From contig JAQFVV010000141.1 of assembly GCA_028023455.1 (NCBI GenBank), positions 2,339,843 through 2,403,842 on the forward strand: a stretch of DNA of 64,000 nt, written 5' to 3'. Positions 34,842 through 46,854 of this stretch are shown here, piece by piece. A program made the position numbers and the translations under genes. Position 1 is the stretch's first letter, and every line of letters starts with the position of its first letter. The notes under the pieces are model-generated. The model had not been told where the DNA came from. It worked only from the letters and a program-made list of their open reading frames with translations, and did no database searches. Origin of the DNA: Epiperipatus broadwayi. Its lineage: Eukaryota > Onychophora > Udeonychophora > Euonychophora > Peripatidae.

Positions 34842-37800
34842 TTGGTAGACTTCATAAAGACAGAAAGCAAGTTAATCAATTGCTGCACTGCTAAAACTAA
34901 AGGTCCAGTTTGCCTACTAAATAAATTGGATTCCATTGCTTATGGTCTTAAAAACCTACCATGTGAAGCACAAAATATTCCAAACATATTGACCCTAAAA
35001 TCTAAACAGAAGAAGTCTATACAAAGGACCATTGCTGAGTACCTTTCTATCAAGAGGGCCAGACAATATCTTCATCATCAACATTGCTGGACTTGGAAAT
35101 ACCTCAGATGGGCCCTTGGATCTTGTAGAAGGTGTAAGGGCCCATGGTCCATTAAGGTACAGGGCTCCAGGATTCGTAAATGCTCCAGGATTCGTAAATT
35201 TTATGCCAGTAAATTCCAACTGCTTGGAATTTCACAATCCTATAAAACATTCATTTCTGGAGATTCTGATCAATATAAAATTATTGAAGTAAGAATCATT
35301 TTAAAGATTAAATCTTTTCCTGTCAAAACACATCCTGGATTGCATGAAGTTCCCAAATTTCTGTTGGTCAAATTATGGTCCTTCACAGTTCCAATTATTA
35401 AAAAAATGATTGATTACTTGGCTGGTTGCAACAGAGAGATGGTCAGAATATATCTGATAGTTATGGTCCCTCTAATTAAAAAACCTGAGGGACTATATGA
35501 TTTAGACAACCAACAGCCAATCTCTATTTTTCCGCTACTGATACAAACCATTGAAGGTCTCATTAAAGAGGTTATCCAGACTAACATCATTGGAAAATTA
35601 TCTGCCTATCAATTTACAAAGAGTAGAAACTCCTCCACTGACACTATCTGTCAAATTCATCTCCTTATTAATCAAGTTCACAGGAAAATGATGTCCTGAT
35701 TGGTTGCAGTTCAATTTGACTTTGCTGGAGCCTTTGACTGTGTCAGATTGACATGCTGCTTGCTGCTCTGGAGGGTCCCAAAGTTTCTTTGGCCTACAGT
35801 CAGATTATTGAAAACATTCTCCAAAATTGAGAAGTATTTTTCTGACTGGATGGAAGAGTCATTCCAGGCATTTAGCCCTGTGTGTCTATTCCTCAGAGCT
35901 CACCACTAAGTGCACTTCTCTATGGAGTCTATGTGAATGCATTGTTGTTGTGCAACAGATCTATTCTTTTGGAATAGACATTTCTTTTCTGAGAAAGAGC
36001 ATATGCCATATTTCTTATATGGATGATGTGGTGGTGTTTCTTTTGACTCAGGATGAGCGCACTTGAGTTGAAAAACTTTTAGATCTATTTTCTTGTGAAT
36101 TTGGTCAAGAGTCAATAGAGCAAAATCAGTGAGGTGGTCAATCTTAACATGGAAGCAAATCTCTGGTAGATTTAAAGCCCCCCCACATAAGTTTGTCAGT
36201 TTCCACCTCCCCCAGTTGCTATGAGGAAAAAAACTTGCTTATTTATAAAAATTGAAAACATGGTAAATTCTCTTTGTAAAATCTACCTTTCCCTGTTACG
36301 AAATATATCACTCCTTAATACATTTGTATTACCTAAATAACATATTATCTAACTGACTTTTTCCTGACAATTGGTTTTATCAAGAAGGATGAATCACTAT
36401 GCAGAAAGCTATTCTGGGTAGTAGCAGAACCCCTGCCATCAGCCTTCAACTATTTAACAGATTAGGGCTACACACTATATTAAAATGTTTTTCATCCAGA
36501 GAATATACAATGTCCTAGTAAAGATTTTTTCAAAGATAATGTAAATACAGAAAGTCCACTCCCCCTAAAAACTATAATTCCCACTGATACTCCCCCTCAG
36601 AAAAAAATATTTGGCTGCAACCACAAATAACAATTATGGTCAATAATATTATAACTTCAATCTCCATGTTTAATGAAAAAAATATCTTACTGGAATGGAT
36701 ACCACTTGATTCATATCAACAAATCTAAAACAGAGAATCGTCTTCTAGTAGGAATCCCCTTGACTTTTAAGGCTTACCAAATTCTTGAAATGTGAACTGA
36801 AATTTGTTCACTTTTTGGTTAAGGTCAACCTCAGAGCCCTGCCTGGGATGTTTCTTTGCTACCAAAGAGGACATAGAATTGTTACCATTTGTTCCCTTTG
36901 CAGAAGATAAAATGAGTCCATTATACATATTCTACATCAATGTGAGTCATGGATGCATCTATGGAACATAATTCTTCAAAACATTATGGGATTTGACTTG
37001 GCTAATGTTCACCTAGGTGAAGCTCTCAGAAAGGGAATATTTGGAATGATCAGATTGGCCACATTCACAAACTTTGTTTTCTGGAAGTTAAGTACTATTC
37101 AATAGAGAATTGGTCAGTGTTATAGAAGACCTTTTCCTGAAGTTGCTGTGTAAAACTAAGGAATGTGATGCAAGAACTTGCCTGCCTAGCATTGGTGATC
37201 AAACATGTAGCCAACAATAATAAAGTGCTTACTGTATTATCCCACTCTCTGACAATCTAACCTGACCTTGCCATGGGATTGCACTGCATTAAGAACCTAT
37301 TTTATAAGCATCATATGTTTAAAAATTGACATTCCCCATACATTACAACTAATTTACTGCCATTATTGATGAATTAGACTTGGTATTCCCTTTATTTCTG
37401 GTTTTATGGAATTTTGACATAATCAACCATATGATCCTCACCTCATAATTGTTGAGGTAATTTTGGTTAAAAGATGTTCATATTCACTGATAATGTATAC
37501 CCATAATAGATAATTAGTTATGCATTATTTATGTTATAGTTTAAGTTTACATGGTTTATATTGTAAATTAATATAGCATTTGCTAGCTACACAATATGCA
37601 ATGTTATTTATAGAAATTTAGTAATCATTATATATCCAATTTTATTATTTTTATTCTTTGAGTTGAATATGTTCTAGCCTGACTTGTCTAGCAATCATAA
37701 CTCTAGACAGTCCAAATAAATTACAATTACTAGTGATCTATAACTTAATATTTTTGTCCTTTAAGCCATCCTCAGTGTACATACTTTATAATCTTGACAA

Positions 37801-37985
37801 GTTAATTTCTATAATATTATGTTATTCAATCTTGTTAAAAAAGCATTGTTTGTATAATGGGTTCTATTCATTGAAAATTATACAAATGCCTAATATAAGC
37901 TTTGTGATTATCTTATTTAGATCATGAATGCTGTATAAACCATGATATTTAACTTACTGTACAAATAAAGTTTATTTTGGAATAA
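34842..37985 (+). pseudogene. Decayed non-LTR (LINE) retrotransposon RT region and 3' end
   Basis: Coding similarity runs through several frames. Blocks in order: NQQPISIFPLL (like NYRPISLLP, ~35510), SAYQFTKSRNSSTD (like QFGF-R-ST), VQFDFAGAFDCV (motif A, ~35710), PQSSPLSALLYGVYVN (like PQGSPLSPLLF, ~35895, another frame), SYMDDVVVF (YxDD, ~36015), LLNTFVLPK, and late on CSLCRR-NESIIHILHQCES (C-x2-C...H...C terminal zinc-binding block, ~36895). Motif order matches a LINE RT with its C-terminal cysteine block. Frameshifts and stops are numerous, so it is dead. The 3' end is ACAAATAAAG then a short (AAT)n tail at about 37970-37995, typical of a LINE. The 5' part with the endonuclease is not recognised. 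The clade is not assignable by eye. Confidence 0.8.
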
Positions 37986-37995
37986 TAATAATAAA

Positions 37996-38090
37996 TAGAA
38001 ATCTGTTATCATAAAGTGCTGAAAATTTTCAGTTATTTTGATCGAAGTCGAACCCAGATAATGCGCTATTACTTTAAATATAATAAATAT
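37996..38090 (+). repeat. Dispersed fold-back family member
   Basis: Contains the blocks ATAAAGTGCTGAAAAT and GATAATGCGCTATTACTTTAAATAT, shared with 38915-38960, 39385-39450 (inverted) and the hairpin at 63339-63475. Confidence 0.75.
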
Positions 38091-38129
38091 TTGTGCTCTC
38101 CCATGTCAGAAAGAGTTTAAAAACATAAG

Positions 38130-38215
38130 TGACATGTATATGATTAGGTGGGTCAGCAATATGGCATGGAGAGTTGAGGGTCATGTGAATGTCTATGTTT
38201 GAATCCCTTTTATAT
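38130..38215 (+). repeat. tRNA-derived SINE-like repeat, copy 1
   Basis: GTGGGTCAGCAATATGGCATGG (A-box-like region) is followed about 45 bases later by GTTTGAATCCC (B box). A second copy of the same text is at 38625-38705. Two related copies with internal Pol III promoter-like boxes support a SINE. Confidence 0.5.
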
Positions 38216-38624
38216 TACATTATATGTGCAAGTGTAGTTAAGCCTGTACCAATATATTAAGTTACACATTGAAACATAGTGTATTAAAGGTCTTCCCATC
38301 CTCAGATATATATGTAAAATGAATTATTCTCCAGTGCATGAGGGGTCAGAATGACTAATGTCAACGTAGATAGGATGACACACTTGTCACTAAGTGGGAT
38401 TTGAATGTTCCATCATCAGATTTTCAATGAAATCAACAGCTGAAGAGTTTTGGTTTGGAGTAGTTTCAAGCCTGACCATTAAAGTATGAAGATTGGCTAT
38501 CTTAATATAAAGCTGAGTACTGATTGTATATAAGTGTGGAAATGGTAATCTAGACCAACTAATGATTGCTGGTTAAGCATCAAATATGTATATTGGTGAT
38601 TATTTTATCTTTTTCAACATCTGT

Positions 38625-38705
38625 GTGATCAGATGGGTCAGCAATATGAGATGGCAGGGAGAGTTAAGTGTCATGTGAAAGTCTGAGTTGGAATCCCTAA
38701 TATTT
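38625..38705 (+). repeat. tRNA-derived SINE-like repeat, copy 2
   Basis: GATGGGTCAGCAATATGAGATGG, then GAGTTGGAATCCC. Diverged from copy 1 at 38130. The same GAGAGTT and GTCATGTGAA blocks lie between the boxes. Confidence 0.5.
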
Positions 38706-38714
38706 TAAGTAAAT

Positions 38715-39370
38715 CACTTTAAGTTTAGAATGCATTTCTATAAATACACCAACTTTGTCTGACCATGCTAAATCAAGACTTGAATATATTGTGTGCATGA
38801 TGTTATAATCAAATATTGAATTGTACAAATCTATTTAACCCATCATAGGAGAAGGAGGCTCATTTTTTAAACATCCACGATCAGATAAACACAACTTATA
38901 AATGTAAATGTATTATTATAAAGTGCTGAAAATCTTGAAATTCTTTTGATCTGAAGTTGAACTCCGAATCACTTAAGTTTAGAGTGCATATTTATAAAAA
39001 CACCACTTTTCACTGACCATGATAAATCATAGCTTGAGTCTATTGTGTGCCTGATGTTATAAACAAATTTTAAATTTTACAAATCTATTTAACCCATCGA
39101 CTTTCTATAAAACAATTTCAAGATTTTCAGTGCTTTATAATAATAGACTTACATTTATAAGTCGTTTGTTTTATCATGGGTAGTTAAAAATGAAACACTC
39201 TCTTTTCTCCTGCAATAGGTTAAATTGATTTGTACAAATCAAAATTTGATTATAACATCAGGTACACAGTAGACCCCAGCCCTGATTTGGCATGGTCAGT
39301 GAAAGCTGGTGTATTTATAGAAATGCATTCCAAACTTAAGTGATTCACTTAAGTTTTTTAAACTCTTACT
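38715..39370. repeat. Nested direct and inverted repeat (fold-back cluster)
   Basis: A unit with ACTTAAGTTTAGA, TATAAATACACCA, CTGACCATG, GTGCCTGATGTTATAA, TACAAATCTATTTAACCCATC occurs at about 38718-38850 and again at about 38965-39095. It then occurs in reverse complement at about 39195-39355. The arrangement resembles a fold-back or MITE-type cluster. No coding is found. Confidence 0.75.
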
Positions 39371-39489
39371 AACATGTGAGTGCAGAGATTTATAATGTTT
39401 AAAGTAACAGCGCATTATCAGAGTTCGACTTTCCATCAAAATAATTATCAAAAGTGGATACATTAATCTGGTCTTTATTTATACCATTA

Positions 39490-39515
39490 CAATATATATA
39501 TATATATATATATAT
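39490..39515. repeat. (AT)n tract between ATTACA and TGTAAA
   Basis: AT run with inverted-type borders CCATTACA and TGTAAATA. Confidence 0.85.
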
Positions 39516-39594
39516 TGTAAATAAAAGAAAACAGTCCATATGATCGAACTAATATGTTATAGATTGTAACATTCATTGTGTTATTATTTTACTT

Positions 39595-40778
39595 ATTTTC
39601 AATTATCAGTCTGTTAATAGGTTAAGCAGTATTGATGTTATTATCTCTGTATTGATTAAGAAAAGTTCTTTATCAAAAAATAAAATTAAGGTAATTAAAG
39701 ATTGGCTTTTGTTATTGGAAGATTCTATGTATTTTACTTATAAAGGTAATTTTTATAAGATTAAGGAAGGGTGGATAATAGGTTATATTATTTCTCCTTT
39801 AGTATGTTCTGTTTATATTAGTTATATGGAAGAGGAAATTATTATTAAAAAAAATTGTTTATATGTAAAGTTATTTGTCAGATATGTTGATGATTGTTTA
39901 TTTGTAGTTGAGAATGATAAATTGAAAAAATTTGTAAATGAGTTTAATTGTTTTGATCCTTCTATAAAATTTGTGTTAGAAGGAGGGGGGTTAGATTTTG
40001 GTAAGTTAAAATTTTTAGATCTTTTGGTGATTAGAAATATAGAAACTAATTGTTTATTGTGCAGTCATTTAGTTAAAAGTAAAAATTAAGATCTATAATT
40101 AAACCTGATAGCTATCAATCTGTATCTCATAAAGTAGCTGCTTTAAGGAATTATTTTCATAGGAATATTAAATTAAATAATTCTAGTGGGGTAGCTTTGC
40201 TTCAGAAATATCAATTTTATAAAGATTACTTGAATGTTGGTTACTCTGATAAATTTATAAAAAATATTTTATTTAATAATAATATTTGTAAGGATGTAAA
40301 GGTTAAAGAAAAATATGATTTTATTTTTTTGCCATTTAACTTGTCTTCTTATAAAATTGTATGTAGAAATAGTAAATTGTTTGGAAAAGAGGTGTTACAT
40401 TGAATAATTTATTAAATAATATAAAAGAAATTTTTGATAGAAAGACTATTCCTGGTGTAGTATCTTTTATCCCTTGTTGTAAGAAGGTTTACATAGGTCA
40501 GAGCAGTTTGAGTTTAAAGGAAAGAATAAAGGTTCATAAAAGTAGACTTAAAAATAAATATCTTAGTTCTGCTTTGTATGTCCATGAAAAAGATTCAGGC
40601 CACACTATTGATTTTGATGAAGCTAAGGTTGTCTTCTTTGAGAGAAATGAAATCAAAAGAAGAATTAAATAATCTTTATAATTGAAAATTTATTATTCTG
40701 AAGCAATTAACTTATTTAAGAGTTCTTTTAATATTAAGGGTGGATGGGAAGTGAATGGATTTGTGGTTAATTTTTAAT
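39595..40778 (+). pseudogene. PLE3 RT-GIY-YIG ORF, several frameshifts
   Basis: The first frame is open through 39601-40089 and contains SSIDVIISVLI, a degenerate IKEGWIIGYIISPLVCSVYI block (normally GxxMGSPLS), and the catalytic RYVDD at about 39879. A frameshift near 40085 leads to a second open stretch (about 40090-40400), and another near 40400 leads to the nuclease: GVVSFIPCCKKVYIGQSS, then HEKDSGHTIDF. A stop near 40670 and a further shift precede the true C-terminus (EAINLFKSSFNIKGGWEVNG), ending at 40778. Upstream of about 39555 stops appear, so most of the N-terminus is missing. The key GxP block is mutated, so it is inactive. Confidence 0.85.
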
Positions 40779-40930
40779 ATTACATATATATATATGTGTG
40801 TGTGTGTGTGTATTTTTTGTAGTTCTTTACACTTGAGAAGTCTGCTTGTAGCAGTGAAACCTTTGGTTGTGTGTTTAATATTATTTTTATGCTGGTCTGG
40901 TTGACGTTTGGATTTGGGGTAGTTTTGATT
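39595..40930 (+). mobile_element. Penelope-like element PLE3, 5'-truncated
   Basis: A third, diverged PLE with RT and GIY-YIG remains, ending at the AT tract 40932-40951. The 3' terminal region holds CTTGAGAAGTCTGC, partner GCAGT and GAAACC (about 40831-40862), reminiscent of the terminal hammerhead-like block of PLE1 but without the CUGANGA core. A TA/TG microsatellite lies inside the 3' UTR at about 40783-40812. Confidence 0.85.
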
Positions 40931-40931
40931 T

Positions 40932-40950
40932 TATATATATATATATATAT
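40932..40950. repeat. (TA)n tract between PLE3 and E3
   Basis: The 3' end of PLE3 and the 5' end of E3 share this AT run. Confidence 0.9.
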
Positions 40951-41721
40951 AGTACCCTTTTTGGTTAGGTTAGAATGGATTATTTCTATCAATGTATTAG
41001 AAAATTTTTAATTTTAAAGTTAAGTAAGGGGATGATACATGTTATGTGTTGTAGTTAGCTAAAAATCATTATAAGATTGTGTGATTGGGAGAACTGGCCA
41101 TAGGAAATACTGAGTTAATAAGTCTTATTAGGCTAAATTTTAAAAGTAATGCTTTAAAGTTAAATGAATAGATTATTCAATAATAATAATTGTATTTAGT
41201 AGTTACATTTTAAAATCTTTAAATTGAAAATGATAATGTAATGATTAAAGTGTATATTCGATTTTATCATATTAAAATAATTAATTTAAAATTGTGCTAT
41301 AATAGTGATTATGTAATATTTTATAAATTAAATTATTTCTTTTAATTTTATTTAAATTATTAGCATCTTATTTAATTTTGTAAATCACATGACACACACC
41401 TGTGTTTGAAAATAAAATAATATTATCTGATATAAATGTTAAATTGGATTTTTAAAGTGAATATAATAAATAAAATCAGATTTATGTTTTTTTCTTGAAA
41501 ATAAATACGTTAGGTTTAAAATAAAGGTAGAAATGGTAATAAATATTAAAATATGATTTTAATAGTTATTTTGAAGTACTTATTGAGTGTAAATAAAATG
41601 TGAAAATTAATTAAAAATTGAATAATATAATAAAAATAAATATTTAATAAATTATTATTAGTTTTAAATTTAATCTGTCATTCTAATTCCTGGGATTGTG
41701 AAGCAAGCATTGTTGAAATTG

Positions 41722-41757
41722 ACCAATGAAAATGTGTATTTTGGACAGATATAAAAG
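41722..41757 (+). promoter_or_regulatory. CCAAT/TATA promoter of E3
   Basis: CCAAT at 41722-41726 and TATAAAAG at 41750-41757. The same pair in the same spacing is found in E2 (minus strand) and, with a weakened TATA (TGTAAAAG), in E1. Confidence 0.6.
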
Positions 41758-41960
41758 AGCTATGCAGGAATTCCAAGGTTACTGTTATCCTATTATACCA
41801 TGATAACATTGTCAGGAATAGTTTAATTTTATCATTTTTTTAAAATTCCAAAAGTACAGTAATTTGTTATTATAAGATTGTGATATTAAAATGAGTGGCT
41901 AAAGTTAAATTATTCCTTGCTAGCTGATCTGTTTTTATTCAATTCACCAACAACTTAGAC

Positions 41961-42173
41961 ATGGAGGAGTCATCAGTGAACTTAAATTTATGTAGGAAAA
42001 TATTGAATTATTATTGTTTTACTAGGCACATAATTTTGCCTATCTTAAGCATTCATGCTAACATAATAGTCAATTTAATAGACAGAAATTCACAGGAAAA
42101 ATTCAGATATGTTCGTCAGAGATGGAAAGGAAAATATGCAATTTTTATTCTGAAAGTTTTTTTTTTTTTTTAA
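41961..42173 (+). CDS. Short ORF in E3, MEES start
   Basis: A 70-codon frame starts about 205 bases after the TATA box, at the position where E1 and E2 have 43-44 residue ORFs that start METS. Residues after the start (arginine-lysine pair, then a basic Trp-containing stretch VRQRWKGK) loosely resemble the E1/E2 peptides, but the second half reads into a poly-T run. It may be the decayed counterpart. No domain is recognised and function is unknown. Confidence 0.3.
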   Translation: MEESSVNLNLCRKILNYYCFTRHIILPILSIHANIIVNLIDRNSQEKFRYVRQRWKGKYAIFILKVFFFF

Positions 42174-44549
42174 AAAAAAATAAAAAAATAGAAGTTTTTT
42201 TTTTTTAAGAAAAAAAACTGTTAATGTGAAATAACCATTATTTAAGACGGTAAAATATTTCTTTGTAAAGAAATATTGAAATTGATTTTGAAAATATGTT
42301 TTAAAAAAAAGTTGCAAAAATGAAGATTATTAGTATAATAATTGATATTACATTGGGAAAGTCTTTAAAATAATAGTGTTGTATGCGGGACATACAGAAT
42401 ATATTTGGAAAAATATTATATAAGAATATTTAAAACTACAATAATCGTGCTGTACTCAAAAACATTGACCTATAGGAAATTTAACTGAAAGAAGTGAAGT
42501 TTTTTAGAAAAAATATGTCGTAATAGAGGATTAAAAAATGCATTTAATAATTACTGTCGAAAATAAAAGAAGAACCTGAACTATTTGTATGGCAATAGAA
42601 GATTTCACAAGTCAACTTACTTTTGTTTATTTGTTTTATTCTTAAAAAATCGTCGGACATGTCATAAAAAGGAAATTACCGGCACATGTGTAGTTTTGTT
42701 TGCATTAAAAAAAGGTGTTTTTGTCAACAAATGCTGCAGAGGGAAAGGACATTTCATAAAGAACGTTGTCAGGGTTTTTTGTAAATATGAACTTTAAATT
42801 TTATTTTTACTAACTTTTCATAATGTTTAAAACAGAAGTAGGGTAAAAACATAACAACATTAAATTATTTACTAACCTAGAAATTAGTTATTATAAAAAA
42901 TAGTCTTTAATATTTTTTTTTTTTAAAAACTTTAATATTTTAAAGTATGATATGGAAAGAGTGATATTTAAATAACGTTTTATTTAGTTTGTGATCGAGA
43001 GATATTAATGGAATAATCGACAAGGAATACATATTATTGATGGTAACAATTATAAAAGTATTGATCATTTTACTATGTATTTATTTATTGTATATCTTAG
43101 TGTGGATGTGTGAAATGATTATGAAAAACACAATACTTACACATAGTTTTTTTTTTTTAATTTGTTTATTCACGGTAAAGAATATTCATACTTTTAATAA
43201 TATTATAAGTACATTTTAATATAAGGGAAATATATGTATATTATTCTATTATAAAGGAATTTAATGTTTATTTTAAGTGATCAAAATAATAAACCGGAAT
43301 ATTGATACTGATTGTTTGTATTTATGTGTAAAATTACTAATGAATAAAATAATCTTTTCTTATCGATTGGTTAGATAGTTATTTTAGACGTGAATTTATT
43401 TATTATTATAAGAATGTAAGAATAGATTTAGCGATGTAAGCTTGGTATTAAGTTAAATAGAACCAAGATAATAGTTTTAGGTAGGATTTGTTTATATCGA
43501 AATAAGTATAGACGATAGAGATTGTTGTGCAAGTATAGATAACTTAGCCCTTAAACTTGTATTTGTTCATGGTAGTGTTATTTTATGTATGTTGAAATTG
43601 TAATGTTCCATAGAGCTGAATAGATAGCTTGGATATTATGTTAAGTGGTAAAGGTGATGAACTAAAATAGTCATACCTTATTTATGATACATTGTGACTA
43701 TGATCGTAATTTAATAGAAGTGCTATTACATTAAAATCCGATTTATTCCATATATCTACGTGTATTTCCTATCAATATTGTTTGAATGGTATCGTAAAGG
43801 CTAGTATTTTAAAATATGAAATGATGAATAAGTTTAAAATGCAGAATTATTGTTAAAGAAGATAAGATGGGTTATATTATTTAAAAGTAAAGATATGAGT
43901 GAGAATAAAGAATACAAGATTGTAACTTGTTAATAAGGAATCATACATTTTTATGTTTGGGATTCATTATTATTTATTACAAATAAATAAATGATGAATG
44001 AAATGTGTTTTATAAAAAATATTATTTAATCATTAAGTTTTAAAGAAATCCAATGTTAATGCATATTTTTACAAGTAAAAGAAATATACATAAATCATAT
44101 TTGAAGAATGCAAGGGATCATAATTTTATATTATTATTATTATTATTTTATAATAATACACATCAATGCTTACATTTTTTTGATATCATATTGAGGAATA
44201 ATAAGTATTTAAGTTAATGGGTAAATTATTAATTAACGTTATTTACACTGTAAGTTAAGAATAATTATAGGATATAGTAAAAGTGTTTTAAAACTAAATA
44301 ATAAAAGATAAATTCAAAGTGAATTAATAATTTAAATAATACTTTTGTAATGTAATAATTGAAAGAAAATTAATGGAGGCCATAAAGATGTCATGGTAAT
44401 ATTTTAATAATAAGAATTTGATAAAGCAATTTTTTTTGTATCTAATATTTTTATGTAATTCATTTTCTTTGTAAGATTAACTAAATGAGAATAAGACAAA
44501 GTGCATGCATATTGTACATACTGTATATAATTTATTGTTAAAGTTTATT

Positions 44550-44555
44550 AATAAA
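44550..44555 (+). terminator. Poly(A) signal AATAAA of E3
   Basis: AATAAA followed after about 30 bases by GTGTCGACTCAATTTC. The same signal plus GTGTCGAG occurs in E1 (about 54832) and E2 (minus, about 56647). About 0.9 kb remains to the element end. Confidence 0.55.
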
Positions 44556-45574
44556 TTTGTTAAGTTTTGTTAAATCTAGGTGTCGACTCAATTTCTTCAC
44601 ATCATAATTACATAATCACAGATAATTATAATGAAGAATAATATTTGCATATCATCAATAAAATTGTTACTTAAAATTTATAATGTTTTATTGATATGTT
44701 TTATTTAAGAAGTTTCATTTATTGTAATATTCTGATGGTCATGAAAGAATTACCAAAGATTTACATTAAATTATATTAGTAATGATTGCCACATATTCTC
44801 ATATTATACTATCATACCATACATGTTTACTTAAGATGCTATATGGATAATAGAAAATTATATTAACTTATTAATATGTGATATACATGAACAACATTAT
44901 AAGTGGAAAGATATGAGAGTAAATTATAGATTAAAGATTAGTATTATTATTTTTGTTATTATTAATATTATTTAGTTGTAGTTAGGATATAATATTAAAT
45001 CCCTTATCATACTTGATTACAAAAATTATAATTAGTTTTTAGAAATAATTTAAGAAAACCTGAGATAATTTGAGTTAAATCAATTTTATGAAGATAGTTA
45101 GATTAATTTATTAAGAGTCATTTACTTAATTAATTTTGATTAAAGACGTAAGAGTACTATAAATGTAGTAGTTAAGTAATAGGAGTAGGGATAGTATTCT
45201 TATACCATTAAGGTGATGTGATATCCAGTGGGAAATTAACTTAATGTATTCGCTGTGCCACTTGTAAACTCACTTCATAGTTTCATGATTTTATTAGATA
45301 TTCATTTATTTAATTTTATAAAACAGAATTATATTATTATTTATTAGTTAAGCTAATTTGATAGTTGATATTATTAAAGAATATAGTTATTGTTGATTTA
45401 GACGCATTTTAGATGAACATAATTATTTATCTGAGCTAGATCAATTTATCGTTATTACATATTTCCTGGAAGTGAGGGTACAATATATATATATATATAT
45501 ATTACTGTTTTTTTTTCTTTTGAGTAAAGAGATTATTTAATCAATATTTCAGCTATTGTTAATTTTTTTTACAA

Positions 45575-46532
45575 ATGGAAACCTTAAATATTTCTAAATA
45601 TGTAAATTCAAATACCTCTGATTTACATAAACAAATATTAACAGCCTACGATTACATTGGCATGATTATTACATTTATAATACATGTACTGTCGTTATTA
45701 GGAAATTTATTAATATTAATATCAATAGTAACGTTTAGAAAGTTCAGAACATTACCTTACATATACATAGCTAATTTATCTTTATCAGATTTGTGTATAG
45801 GAGGACTATCTGCACCACATTCCTTTTACAATTGCATTTTGAATAAAAATGTGGATTTTGGCTGTGACTTTTCTTTTTTCTTTTTCGTATTAGGAGGTGT
45901 TGAAATAATAGTGGTATCTTCACAAATTGCTCTTAATCGTTACTTTCTCATTTGCAGACGTTCTTCAGTTTATAATAAAATATATACTAAACCTAATGCT
46001 ATATTTATGCTATCAATTGGATGGATGTATCCAATTTCTTTAAATATTATTCTATTTTCATCTGGTTTATTTCAAGTAGAATATAACCATATTTACAATG
46101 AGTGTTTTTTAGTAATTAATAGAAATACAATATATTTTACGATTATAAATTTCTGTGTTTTGGTTATACCAGCTTTTTTCGCTAGAAGTATTTCATATCA
46201 TAAAATATTTAAGGTTATTAAAACTTCAGAGGCCCAATTTATTGCACGCTAATTCGTCAGAAATTGGGAACCGCAGGTCTGCCCAAAATGTCAAGTTAAC
46301 TAAAACAATGTTTATAATATTTATAATTTTTATTTTATCGTTTATTCCTACTCCAATCGTAATAACTGTTAATGCTTTATTTGAACTTCCTGTAATGTTA
46401 ATGAGAGTGACAATGATTTTCACTCTTTCACACTCAATTTGCAGTCCAATTATTTATGGTATCACAAATAAAAGCTTCAGAAACGCATTTGTGAATGTAA
46501 TTACATTTAATTGTGTTCAAAGTCGTGTTTAA
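45575..46532 (+). pseudogene. Melatonin-receptor-like class A GPCR, one frameshift
   Basis: This is a rhodopsin-family seven-helix plasma-membrane receptor. The ATG at 45575 gives a short N-terminus with N-glycosylation sites (NIS, NTS). Seen in order: TM1 with GN (residues 43-44), TM2 with LSLSD (D72), Cys97, TM3 ending NRYFLIC (121-127), TM4 with W150, Cys177 in loop 2, and TM5. The frame then ends at 46252. The +1 frame supplies the rest from about 46230: KLTKTMFIIF, TM6 with the conserved Pro, and TM7 ending SPIIY in place of NPxxY, to the stop at 46532. NRY instead of DRY and the NRYxxIC text point to the melatonin-receptor-like/moody/Tre1 group. About 320 residues in total, no introns. 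The single shift in intracellular loop 3 is either a disabling indel or a sequencing error. TTTCAG just upstream (45545-45551) could be an acceptor for a 5' exon. Confidence 0.85.
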
Positions 46533-46854
46533 CATATAAGAATAACTATTGTGGTTCAGTTTCTCTAACTAAAAAATAAATGAAACTTTTGAAATAAATA
46601 ATGACGTGAATATATTTATCAATGTAATCTGTAATTTTTCACCCAATTCGTATTTGATATTGTATGTCATACTTAAGCTAATAGTATAAGTTGAAATCAA
46701 TATTAGGCTGGATGGTGAATGTATTATTATATCTTGTTCAGTAATATAATAAATAAAAAGAATATATTTTGTATATATTGTCAAACTATAAAAAGTGTTC
46801 TATATTCCAAAATTAAATACTAACAGTAAAAGTTTCTTTATTTTAAATGAATTT
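46533..46854. other. GPCR 3' flank
   Basis: Possible poly(A) signals AATAAA near 46575, 46595 and 46748. Otherwise nothing is recognised. Confidence 0.4.

Larger units (their letters stand above)
40951..45482 (+). mobile_element. E-family element, copy E3 (4.5 kb)
   Basis: Begins AGTACCCTTTTTGG against an AT tract and ends AAGTGAGGGTACA against another. Sequence similarity to E1 (51522-55741) and E2 (55754-60037) is visible at many points: 5' TAGAAAATTTT block, CCAAT/TATA block, poly(A) block followed by GTGTCGACT, and the distal block GTAGTATTCTTATRCCATT. The first base departs from the TG found in E1 and E2. No RT or transposase is found. It may be a long solo LTR (TG...CA ends) or another self-contained non-autonomous element. 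Confidence 0.75.
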
